Assembly: GCA_033398695.1 (NCBI GenBank)
Contig: CM065803.1
Span: 47,979,501 to 48,043,500, forward strand
DNA from: Orobanche coerulescens
Lineage: Eukaryota; Streptophyta; Magnoliopsida; Lamiales; Orobanchaceae
Length of the DNA: 64,000 nucleotides
Reading direction: 5' to 3'
The stretch's first letter is position 1, and every line of letters starts with the position of its first letter. The notes beneath the pieces were generated by a model. The model was given only the letters and a program-made list of their open reading frames with translations. It did not search any database and had not been told where the DNA came from. The translations under genes were made by a program, and so were the position numbers. This document shows positions 10,508-20,316 of this stretch, one piece after another.

Positions 10508-10721
10508 TGTAATACCCGGTCGAAAGTCATGTCTTTTCAACCTCTTCTTGTTCTTCGAATCGTGATTTGTTGAGCGAACCCTTGTAATCATTGCTTGGAA
10601 CCACCGTTTTGGGGTTCCCGTACTTCTATTTCGTGTTATTGTTGCCCAGACATTGAAACATATTGCTTTTATTCTCTTTCCGGGTCATTTTTCATCATTT
10701 TAGGACCCGAAGGGGGTGTGA

Positions 10722-11035
10722 GCCGCGGCACAAGGAGTGTGCGCCGTGGCACACATATTTCCTAAACCTGGCCGAGCGGACTGCACGGTGCCGCGGCACA
10801 CGCGCCGGCGATCCGCGGCACACCGCTGAGCCAATGCCGCGGCACACCTATCTTGAGCCGCGCACACCTGGTGTTGCATCCTCGGCCAAAACCGCAGACC
10901 CGGTGCCGCGGCACACACAGCTGAGCCGCGGCACCGCCGAAACACAGGAACAATTTTTAGGCCTGTGCCGCGGCACACCTATGCTGAGCCGCGGCACACA
11001 ATGCGGTCAACTGCATATTTCGGCTTTTTAAGCGA
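10722..11035 (+). promoter_or_regulatory. Gy3 U3 array of CCGCGGCACAC
   Basis: About ten copies of (G)CCGCGGCACAC between 10722 and 11000, all in one orientation and some with single changes. A TTTTTAAG TATA-like box follows near 11026, then a GA-repeat leader. The array sits at the same promoter-proximal position as in Gy2. The small Pro/Arg/His-rich frames on both strands are artefacts of this array. Confidence 0.75.
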
Positions 11036-11713
11036 GATTTCAGCCATTTTCCTCCATTTCTTCTTCCATCGCGCGAGAGAGAGAGTTTGAGGGAGGAGCT
11101 CTTTTCATATCTATCACTTGTGTGTTGAAGATTTACCACTTTCACTCGATTGGGAAGCCCGGATAGTCGATCTATCGCGTATTCCTTGGATCATAGCGCT
11201 TGAATATTCAAGAGGTAATTTCTTCGACATCTTGACTTCTCGATTTTGTGTGGGTTTTGACGTTTTGGATAATAAAATCATGGTGTATGATGTGATATAG
11301 GCGTGATTATGGACATGATTGGGTATTCATCGGATTATTGAAAGATTATTCAAGAACACTTTGAATTTTGTGTTGGTTTTTGGGGGTTTTCGTAGATTCG
11401 TCCGTTTTATCCGATTGAAGCTTGAGAACCTTGAGATTTTGATGTATCTATACCGTATGAGTGTTTTCTTCCGATTTTACGGGTTGAATTATGTCGTTTT
11501 CGGACTTGTGAGATTTGGACGATTTTTCCAACCTCTAGTTGATTATCCGTATATCTTTATGAATCGTAGACGGGTTTCGGGGGTTTCTTCGTGTAAATTG
11601 AATATGGATAATTGATTATCACATTCCTTGCGAATCGTTTAGGTGCCGGAAGCGCGTTCTTGGACCTACCAATCTCATACCCCTTTTTCCGTTCGTTCCT
11701 CGATGTCTCAAAG

Positions 11714-12195
11714 GCAAGTATACATTTATGATTGTACGTTCTCGAATTTGAAAGTATGAAATATTGATGGTATGATTATTTCTAGCCACTCCGGGACGGG
11801 CCTATGGTCCTCTGAGGGTTTCGTAGCCTCTGGTGCGATTCCATGGTTGATATGAACGAACCGTTTCTACGGCATTCATATGAAATAATGTTGGCATGTA
11901 ATGAACGAACCGTTTGTGGCATTCCTACATGTAACGGCGTATGATATGAACGAACCGTTTCTACGGCATTCACATACGTCATGAGATTTTAGTTATTCCG
12001 GAATACTAGTCTTAAATTGATGAATTGACGGATATTGATGAATTGACGGATATTGATGAATTGACGGATATTGATGAATTGACGGATTACATTTACTTTA
12101 TTGTCGAGGAGTATTGTGTTTCATACTTGATATACTTGCACTAGCTATTCGACGGCTAACCCCTTTATGGGGGAAATACGTTTCATGTATTTCAG
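11714..12195 (+). other. Candidate GC-AG intron inside Gy3 LTR
   Basis: The donor is AAAG|GCAAGTATA and the acceptor GTATTTCAG|GTTCC. A branch-point-like GCTAACCCC with a CCCC...GGGG hairpin lies about 45 nt upstream. The same pair of sites in the related Gy1 LTR encloses 397 nt on the - strand (2276 to 1880). Inference from conservation. Confidence 0.5.
12016..12087 (+). repeat. Four 18-bp tandem units in Gy3
   Basis: Four consecutive perfect copies of ATTGATGAATTGACGGAT. The Gy1 LTR counterpart near 1990-2010 has a single unit, so this is a local expansion. Confidence 0.9.
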
Positions 12196-12565
12196 GTTCC
12201 AGGAGAGCGGACGGGCAGGTATCGGGTCGGCATAAAGATGGTGGGCAAGCGTGATACTGTGTCTTTCTTCCAGTTATGTTTGGAGTTTCCCGTTCAGTGT
12301 TGTTGTACTGGATTGGCTATTGAATACTCGAGTATTGTTTTCCTTTTTCCTTGATGTTCCGGCCTGTGTTTGCCGAAGTATTGAATTGAGTTGTGATGTT
12401 TGTGAATACATTGGTTATATTTCGAATACCCTTGTATCGTTTTTCATTCCATTGTGTGTAGACCTTATCGGTCGAAGTTTATGGTTCCGCGTATGTTTAG
12501 CCTTGTGGGTCCCACGGCGGGGCTTACGGCGCTGTAATATCCCTGAATAACTTGGGGGTGTTACA

Positions 12566-13057
12566 TCAATATCCCAGGCGATAGTCGATTATAATCGACA
12601 GTTGGCTTATGTTCGGGATCAAGTGAGAAGTGAAGCGGACAAGGTCCGATACTTCAATATGCGCATGAAACCCCATATCCGGGAGAGTATGGCTCCGCTT
12701 ATGTGTACCACCCTGAAAGAATATCAGGACCGAGCTTTAGCCATTGAGATGGTTGTTTCTGTGTCGGAATCTAGTTCAGAGAGTAAGAGACAGAAGACCT
12801 CGAGAAATTTTTCAAGAGGCCAGAGAAGTGAGATCCGTGAACCTGTTGCTTCGCATTTTCCTTCTGGAAGCACTCCTCGTTCGGTTGACCAGTCTAAGAA
12901 CCTTACTCCAGAGGCGAGTAAGACGATCGGTGTGAAGACCTGCTTTAACTGCAGTCGTGTAGGCCATGCGAGACAGAATTGTCGTTCGCCACCGGTTAAT
13001 TGTTTTAAGTGTGGCCAACTGGGGCACCAAGCGGTGCATTGTGAGACCGTTGCCTAG
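12566..13057 (+). pseudogene. Gy2 gag, C-terminal part with two zinc knuckles
   Basis: Continuation of gag after solo LTR Gy3. It has the capsid C-terminal region (QLAYVRDQVRSEADKVRYF, then KEYQDRALAIEM), a basic linker (ESKRQKTSRN), and two CCHC zinc knuckles, CFNCSRVGHARQNC and CFKCGQLGHQAVHC, which bind element RNA. It stops soon after the second knuckle with no protease. The knuckle cysteines and histidines are intact. This stretch is open over about 150 codons, better kept than the N-terminal part. Confidence 0.88.
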
Positions 13058-13668
13058 ATGTTCGGGAATCGGGTTTTCGTTCCTACTCGGGGAGGGCCCG
13101 GCGGTGTCCAGTGACGTAGTTGTGTGTCGTACTTTGTGCTGTAATTCGTGTAGAGATTGATATTTGTTGCGTGAACTTTTTGGTTTTGTTTGTATTCTAC
13201 CATGATGTTTTATTTTAAGTTTCGGGACGAAACTTATTTTTAATAGGATAGAATGTAATGTCCGGTATTCTCGTTTCCTGTTATCTTGAATTGTTTGTGT
13301 CTTCACGTCGGACATTTTCTTGTCGACGAGAATCGGAGTGGATTCTATCATAATACTATATTTGTTTCTACCACATAGTCGTTGTGGTCGGGTGCGACTT
13401 GTTGTCGCGTGCGTTTCTTTGATTAAATGTGTGCATTTGATGCGTCGTTAATTACTCGTTATTGTTTTGAATCATTGCCGGTGACGTTGTTATGGTCGTC
13501 GTGGGGCGTGTTTTCACGCTGTATGTTCTTTCGCGTTGCTTGTAACGTTTCGCCGTTGGGCGCGATTTTTTCGGTTCTTGTGTATCTCGTTGAGTTTTCC
13601 TGGCAGGATATTGCTTCTCCCTACTTGATCTAAGTTTCGGGACGAAACTTCTTTTAAGGAGGGTAGAA
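13058..13668 (+). other. Gy2 3' interior with two polypurine/LTR-junction sites
   Basis: Non-coding. The inverted repeat AAGTTTCG-gga-CGAAACTT occurs twice, at about 13217 and 13632. The first is followed by TAGGATAGAATGTAATGTCC, which looks like an old polypurine tract plus the first bases of an LTR. The second is followed by the real tract AAGGAGGGTAGAA and the Gy2 LTR at 13669. The 400 bp between them are therefore likely a leftover LTR or tail fragment. No pol is present. Confidence 0.65.
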
Positions 13669-14398
13669 TGTAATATCCGCAATTTTGGATTTCCGGTAAT
13701 TTTTTTTTTCGGCGTAGGTCCGTTTAGATAACTCGCTTGGGACCGTATCGTCATTCTGAGAATGATTAATTCTACACTTTTTGTCATCCGAGTTCGTTTC
13801 GGTATTGTTTTGTTGAGTTCCGTGTTTATTAACGACTTTTCCGCACTCGAGTTCGATTCTCGTGAATCTCGTTCGAAATTACTGTTTCGAGTTTCCCGTA
13901 AGTCCGTTTAACTTTGTTAGACGTGTTGTGAACTTCGGTTTGGTTATTCGATCACGTATCGTGATTTTCGGACGTTTTGGGTCATTTTCGTAATTTCCCA
14001 AAGTTTGGGGTAATTACCTTCCGTTGTCGAATTTCGAGCCTTCGGGTGGTCAGAATCGTGTGTTCTACTAGCTCTTAGATTCGTCTTTGCGAGTACTTCG
14101 TGACCGTATCTTCGATTCGTATTCAGGTTCGGGTTTCGATGTCATTTTCGTGAGTTCAGTATTATTAAACGACTTTTCCACGTATGAGTTCGACTTTGTT
14201 GGATCACCATTAATTTTTGGGAACTCAAAAAATTCTGACTCTTTGCAATATTATAAAGCATCGAGTTAGCTTTCTAATGGTTCAAACGGTGAGTCAATCG
14301 GATTCCGGACGAGAGAGTTATGGTCGAAATAGCTAAGTCACTTACATGTTCCAGTTTTGGCCGAGCAGCCTGCCGGAAGGGCCGCGGCACACTTGGCC
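13669..14398 (+). repeat. Gy2 3' LTR, first part
   Basis: Matches 5545 onward. It stops within the palindrome array at TGGCC (14394-14398), where Gy4 inserted, and resumes at 22927. Confidence 0.95.
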
Positions 14399-14564
14399 TG
14401 TAATACCCGAGATCTTTATTCCGGATTCGTTAGGTTTTCTGGGTTTTATCGGATTGTCATGGTCCTCATCGTAGGAATTTCGTGCCATGTTTGGTTGCGA
14501 CTTGTTGGGACATGTTTTTGGAGGCATTTCGGATCACTTTGTGAGTTTTTGAGATTTTGTGGTG

Positions 14565-14952
14565 TAGCGCACGCTAATGCTTGAAGCATAGCGCACGCTA
14601 CTGCATGGTGTTTAGCGCACGCTACTGAATGTGTAGCGCACGCTAAAATGGCAGTTCAGAGGCAGTCCAGTAGCTACTGGACTGGGACTGGAGCTTTGTT
14701 AGCGCACGCTAAGGCCGATAGCTAGCGCACGCTATCGACTGCTTAGCGCACGCTCCCTCTTCTTTATAGCGCACGCTACTCGGTAGGTGCGCCTCGAGGG
14801 CTACCGGACTGGTTTTTGTGACCCGTTAGCGCGCGCTACGGCTGTTGGCTAGCGACGCTAACTATGTTATACGCGGTTTCTCTGGAGCGTTGACCCGTTA
14901 GCGCACGCTAATAAAGGGTGATTAGCGCACGCTAATAATCATCGATATAAAT
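14565..14952 (+). promoter_or_regulatory. Gy4 palindrome array and TATA box
   Basis: Twelve copies of TAGCGCACGCTA or one-base variants between 14565 and 14934. All but the perfect palindrome TAGCGCGCGCTA have the same orientation. A GATATAAAT box follows 10 bp later. A perfect 22-bp palindrome, with arms CAGTCCAGTAG and CTACTGGACTG, sits within the array. The second LTR has the same layout at 20483-20870. Confidence 0.78.
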
Positions 14953-15467
14953 ACCGGACAGCAGATTAAGTCGTCTTTTCCCTCTTTTCTTCATCCCTTC
15001 CGACGGGAGTGAGATCCAGAGGCGAGTAGGACCGATCTTTTTCTTCTAGCTTCATCTTTGAGCGGATTTGTAGATGTTTAACAACATCTAATCGTCTTCT
15101 TGGTCCAAATCAAGGTAATCTCTTGTTAGAACCCTATTTTCTTAAATTTGGGGTTTTTGCTTGGATTTGTGATTCTTGACCGATCTCATCCGATCGGTTA
15201 TTTGTTCTTGTTTGTCTTGACCGTAATCTTCAGATTTTTGTTAACCGTTCATCGATTTTATCGCCCGGATCAACGATTCTTGATTTCTTTGCGAATACTT
15301 AGATTCTTGTCGTTTTTAGGATCGTTTCGGATTTCGATTAGTGTTATTGATTCGTGGTGATGCTATTTTCGTAGTATTCGTGGGCTGTCGAAGTCTTGAT
15401 CGTTTTTGGAGGTTCGAAGGTTGCCCGATCGTGCCCGTTAAATCGTTTCGTTGCTCGTGATATCGAG

Positions 15468-16634
15468 GCAAGTATCTTGCCCATACGTTTCATGTTTCGT
15501 AGGCGTAATTATTGATAAATGATTATATACGAAACCCAATATTTAATGAACGTAAAAAGGGATTGGTATGTTCTCGATAAATGTTGTCTTTCAACGATAA
15601 TTCGTGTACTTCGTGAATGTATGTGTTCTCGGGATATGTGTGTTGGTTTTGTATGTTGAAAAGATGCTATGACCACTTTGAGTGAGTTTAATAGACTGTA
15701 ATCCTTTGCCGGGGATTACGTATTGTTATGTGTATTTGTTCGGTAAGAACGTATTGGGTGTGATATTAGTTGATACTCCTTTGAAAGGAGGTTGTGATGT
15801 TTAAGTGTTGCTTGGCTTGATATTCTGCTCATTGTCATGTGATCGTTGATAGTGATGTGCCTCCGGGTAGGATTGTTGAATCTCGGATCCATACTTGCTA
15901 GTATGGGTCGGGCGTGACCGTAGGGTTATCCAATCCGGGTATGTCTTGCGGGGACTCCGAGGTTCGGGGCTTGCTAGCCCGATGCCGAGATAACTTGTGG
16001 GGTTATCATCGGGTACGTCTTGCGGGGACTCCGAGGTTCGTGGCTTGTTAGCCCGATGCCGGGATAACTTATGGTTGTGGTATGGAATGGTTCTGATTTG
16101 TTGTCACGAGGACATGTGATTTGGTATGGTTTCCTATTGGGTTATTCACTCGGGTATGTTCTACGGGAGCATCGAGGTTCGTGGCTTGTTAGCACGGACG
16201 CGAATAATCCTTGGGAACATGTGTTATGTGATTCGGTCGTGGACCCTGTGGCTTATGATTTGGGTCTTGGACCCCGTGTGTTGTGAATTGGGTTGTGAAA
16301 CCGCGTTTTATTATTGGAATCGTATTTTGGAAAGATGATTTTGGGCCGTGTCCCCAAGTGTTTTCGAAAGACTTGAGAATTCCTTATTTCTAAATGTTTT
16401 CAAACTCCCGAGACCGTAAAATATTTTGTATGAGACACATGGTTCTTTTCCTACCTTGTATAAATCAAACTGTTTTGATTAAGTGATTTATCTCGGGAAA
16501 TATATTCAAGATTTTATATTCTTGAAGCACGTTGTGTATGGCTTGTACTTTTGGTTTTATACTTGCACTAGCAAAACAGTGGAGTTTTGCTAACCCCCGA
16601 GTATTCGGGGGGTGGATGTCTGTATTGTGTCCAG
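15468..16634 (+). other. Candidate GC-AG intron inside Gy4 LTR
   Basis: The donor is CGAG|GCAAGTATC and the acceptor TGTCCAG|GTAC. The first hairpin has arms AGCAAAAC and GTTTTGCT; CTAAC follows, then the hairpin CCCCCGA-gta-TTCGGGGG. The 1167-nt span includes the minisatellite. Inference. Confidence 0.5.
15920..16215 (+). repeat. Gy4 LTR minisatellite
   Basis: Three degenerate tandem units of about 90-130 bp sharing GACTCCGAGGTTCGKGGCTT and GTTAGCCCGATGCCG or their variants, alternating with GGGTTATYC. The same array is in the second LTR near 21835-22130. It occupies the same slot as the unrelated minisatellites of the other families. Confidence 0.75.
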
Positions 16635-17009
16635 GTACTTGCAGGTAGCTGGGGAGCGAATCACAGGATCGATACGAAGGATGATGGGAAACGAAGATAC
16701 TAATCACGTGAAGACCAATTATAGAGTATTTGGTGGAGTCGTGTTGGTTATCCCTCCGATGTGTTGTTACCCCGATTTATGGGAGTGTTATTGTATTCTA
16801 GCCCCTGCGTGGGTATGTGTTCTGGGCAAGTATCATGTATGTAATGTTGTGTGTGTTGTGATATAAGACCTAATCGGTCTAACGGTCCTTTACGTAGCCA
16901 TGTCGGCATGTGAAGTGATGCATTGTTTTGTATTTAGCCTGGTAGATCCTCGCGGAGAGGGTCTGCGGCGCTGTAATATTCCCGAATGGTTTGGGGGTGT
17001 TACAGAATA

Positions 17010-17022
17010 TGGTATCGGAGCC
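17010..17022 (+). other. Gy4 primer-binding site
   Basis: TGGTATCGGAGCC six bases after the 5' LTR, initiator tRNA-Met type with one mismatch. Confidence 0.85.
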
Positions 17023-17178
17023 AGGTTGAGGAAACCTAGGCTGTCGGGTTGAGTTGTGTGTTGTCGGGTCTTGTCTTGTCAGATTTGGTCTGACTGAGTG
17101 GTGTCGCGACGCGTCGTCTGAGTTGTCGGTCGTGATTAGTATCGAGGTGCAACCATCATCTTCGTGCGATCTGTGGAT

Positions 17179-18553
17179 GTAAGTCTCCCTATTTTATTAT
17201 ATCTCGTGTTATACGAGTTTATGTGATTCTGTGTTATTATGTGGAGTTTAATTGTGCCTCGTGAATACTTATTCCATACTTGTTTGATTCTCGTATTGTG
17301 TTGGAATAAAGAGTAGTACCGGTATGCATGTATATATGTATACATCCTTGTGTGAAATCGTTTTTACAGGAGTGATGTTTTGGATTGGTTACTCAATAAA
17401 AGTTTATCAATGTGATATTTCAATTTCAAATGTTTTGGGGAAGTCACGTAAATTCTATTTAAAAAATATCCTTCGAGAAGGAAAAATAATTTGATTTTCA
17501 TATGATGACCTCGAGACCAAAGATTTTGAGAATTCAAACTACACATATTATATTTTCATCTTGCATTGAGAATTTTCAAAATTTGATTTTAAATGCTTAA
17601 ACGAGGTCTACCAATAATTTACTTGAGACGTGACTTTCGCCTTCAACTTTTTTTTTCGATTAAACGATATGTAGTGAGAATGTAAATTGTTGGCGTTTGG
17701 ATTCGTATGTTGTTGTTTATATGTAACCTTCGGCGTTTGGCATTATGTGATATATGCTCATGAATGTGTTGCTGAATTAGTATAACTAGCGCGCACTAAC
17801 GTGGCATGGCTAGCGCACGCTAAGCCTCTGTTGAATCATACCTTAACCGGTCTGAGCAGAAGCTCGGAAACTACATTCTGGCCTTAAGTCTAACTTTTGC
17901 GATTGTTTGGCTGACCGTTTGAAACGGTACTCCATGTGTGTTGTCCATGAATAACAATTGTTGGGTGTGGTTATGTGTAATTTGAACTGTGTTCTTGTCC
18001 GCTGCGTGTGTAAAGTTCAAACTGACTTTTTGGTACTTTTACCAAATAGTGTGTGTTTCAAAATGACCTTCCGTGTTTGTAAATTTGAATTATTTCTTTG
18101 ACCCTTTTTCCCAACTCTTTTGTCGGGCCATTTAACATATATTTTGAAACTATTAAGTTTTCGCGTCTACGCCTTGTAATTCCAAATGGTATTTGGTGAC
18201 GGTATTTGGTATTTGGAAAATGACTTTTGGGGAGTAATTGGAAAGTATTACCGTCATCGGCCTTTCTGGCATTTTGGAACGTTTTCGAAAATGGTTTTCA
18301 ACTTGGTGATTTCCGCGAAACCGTCTGTAAAGTGATTTTGATATACTGGATGATTTCAATTTCATTACATTTATAAATCGCATAACAACGGCATTATAAA
18401 TGAAGATTGTTGGTATAATAGTTTGTATATTGTGTTCTAGCTGGAATTAAATGGTAATGTGTATATGATTTAATGATGTTGGATTAAAGACAGAGACTTG
18501 AATATCTTGCTATGTGTTATGATCTTTCTTTACCTTAGGTTGTTGTTTGTTAG
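17179..18553 (+). other. Candidate leader intron upstream of Gy4 gag
   Basis: The donor is TGGAT|GTAAGTCTCC, the same sequence as in Gy2. The acceptor is TTGTTTGTTAG, one base before the gag ATG. The stretch is T-rich and non-coding. Two isolated palindrome copies (CTAGCGCGCACTAAC and CTAGCGCACGCTAAG) occur at 17788-17822. Inference. Confidence 0.5.
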
Positions 18554-18554
18554 T

Positions 18555-19566
18555 ATGCCGAGGGGCAGAGGTCGTGGTCGAAATCGTGGCGCTGATGGCC
18601 ACGGGGATCAGATGCGGAATCGAGAGAATGCCGGGAATGATTTTGGTTTGGGTGTTGCTACTATATTGCAACAAGTAGCGACTCGATGACTCGGTTGACC
18701 TGTGGTTCAACGTAGCATTGACGCGAGTCGAACGTTGGTGTAAATCAATGGCTTCGCGAGGTAGTTCGTATGAATCCCCTCGATTCGCGGTCTGCGGATG
18801 CGTTGGGCCGGGATGGTTGGATTTTCCGGTTGGGAAAGATTTTCGAGGGTGTCGGATGTCCCGAAGAGCGGAAGGTACCTATCGCTCGCACCTTCTCGAC
18901 AAAGATGCCGCTAATTGGTGGGAAGCTGTTAAACCTCGTGGTCGTGATGTCACGTGGGCGGAGTTCCAAGCATTTATGGAAGCTGAGTTCTGTCCGAAAC
19001 CGATTAGAGAGCAGAGGATTCGCGAATTCTACTTGGCAGAACCGCAAGATATATCGGTGTCGCAAGCTATCATTGATTATAGCAAACAACTCAGTTATGT
19101 GCGAGACCGGGTGAGAACCGAGGAAGAGAGAATCCTCCACTTTGACAGACGGATGAAGCCGGATATTCGCGTGTATATGTCGGGATTCAATTGCACCTCG
19201 TTGAGGGACTATCAAGATCGAGCATTAGCCCGTGAACTAGCTTCGCTATCGTCGGAGCGTGTGCCCGAGTCGAAGAAGCAGAGGAAGTCCAACGACCGTG
19301 TGGACGGTGCAGGAGTTGGTACTTCTAGTTTTCAATGTCGTAGCCTTTCCGCTGTGAAGCTCCATCGCTCGATGCGTGGAACTGAGAGTTCCAAGTCTTC
19401 TGTTCTGACTCCTGGTAAAGCCAGGAGATGTTTTAACTGTAATGTGGCGGGACATGTTCGTGCACATTGTCCTTCTCCGCCGCAACGTGTTACAAAGTGC
19501 GGACTCGAGGACAAGGTTGATTTTGCGAGATGGTTACCGAGCATTCGGCGAGGACTTGAACTTTGA
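18555..19566 (+). pseudogene. Gy4 gag
   Basis: Starts MPRGRGRGRNRGADGHGD. It stops at 18687 after GVATILQQVATR. It continues across frames with GRDGWIFRLGKIFEGVGCPE in one frame and DKDAANWWEAVKPRGRDVTW, FMEAEFCPKPIREQRIREFY and SYVRDRVRTEEERILHFDRR in another. This is the same capsid order as Gy2 and Gy5. One CCHC knuckle, CFNCNVAGHVRAHC, is intact. The second is lost in a diverged tail (VTKCGLEDKVDFARW) before the stop. There is at least one stop and one frameshift, near 18687 and about 18890. No protease or polymerase follows, so particle assembly would be its only role, if any. Confidence 0.82.
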
Positions 19567-20316
19567 TATCAGGATCGGCTCTGGCGATCCGGAGGGGCGT
19601 GGTCTGTCAGTTGCATGTTGAATTATTTCCCTTGCTTTGTTGTTTCGAAATTCAGAGATTGACTTCTTTTATTTGAAGTGGATCGGATTTTGAACTCTGT
19701 ACTCTCGACTCTGTCGAATCGTTTATATTCGTCGATATTTTCTGATCTTGTCCTGTCCTGTGCTTTTATTGATCGAACGAGTTGTGGTATTGTTTCAGAA
19801 TGACCCGTTTGTCGTTATGACTCTCCAAATTGCTATTCCCTTTCCTGTGGATCTTATGTGAATGCTCATCTTGTTGCCATCACCGGATCGTATATTATCT
19901 CTAGTCGAGATGTGAACTTTGGGGTTATTGTTTGAGTATTATTGTTCGTCGTGATTCGAACATGATTGATCGACTGTTGTTGTCTCGATCGTTGTAACTC
20001 AATCGTTTGATGGTTCAGTTTTTGTTGATCTCGTTTCGTAATTGTTGAGCGTTAGGACTCCTTCGTAATTTCCTTAAGTTCAGGAAATTAGTTTTGTGTT
20101 CAATCTTTCAACCCTTGGGCTGTGGAATTTCGTATTGGTTCAGCGAATAGCTCGTGTTTTGACTGTTGTACTGTTGAATTGTTCAACCGTATTGATTTTC
20201 GTTCGTCGTGTTTTGTTATTTCGGCAACGGATATCGTGTGTTATCTGAGTTTGTTTTGCGTCGTTCGTACCATGTTTCAAGTTTCGAGGACGAAAATTCT
20301 TTTAAGAGGGGTAGAA
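19567..20316 (+). other. Gy4 3' interior and polypurine tract, non-coding
   Basis: T-rich sequence without a coherent frame, where pol would lie in an autonomous element. It ends with the conserved GTTTCGAGGACGAAAATTC and the purine run TTTTAAGAGGGGTAGAA directly before the 3' LTR at 20317. Confidence 0.8.

Larger units (their letters stand above)
10508..12565 (+). mobile_element. Solo LTR Gy3 inside Gy2 gag
   Basis: A single 2058-bp LTR, TGTAATACCC...GGGGGTGTTACA, flanked by the perfect duplication TCAAT (10503-10507 and 12566-12570). It has no internal region, so the rest was lost by LTR-LTR recombination. It contains a CCGCGGCACAC array, a candidate intron (11714-12195) and an 18-bp tandem repeat. 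From about 11380 to its end it is homologous to the Gy1 LTR in reverse complement, while its U3 is unrelated to that of Gy1. Confidence 0.95.
14399..17004 (+). repeat. Gy4 5' LTR
   Basis: TGTAATACCCGAG...GGGGGTGTTACA. It contains the TAGCGCACGCTA array, a TATA box at 14944-14952, a CT-rich leader, donor-like GAG|GCAAGTATC (15468), three degenerate units of about 95 bp, twin hairpins before CTAAC, and acceptor-like GTGTCCAG|GTAC (16634). Confidence 0.95.

Noticed and set aside
12812..13351. 179-codon frame on the - strand
   Set aside because: Shadow of the Gy2 gag C-terminus with its zinc knuckles on the + strand.
14565..14934. Regularly spaced short palindromic repeats as a CRISPR array
   Set aside because: Eukaryotic LTR context, 12-bp repeats with irregular 10-45 bp spacing and no cas genes. 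The repeats are promoter-proximal in several LTR families.
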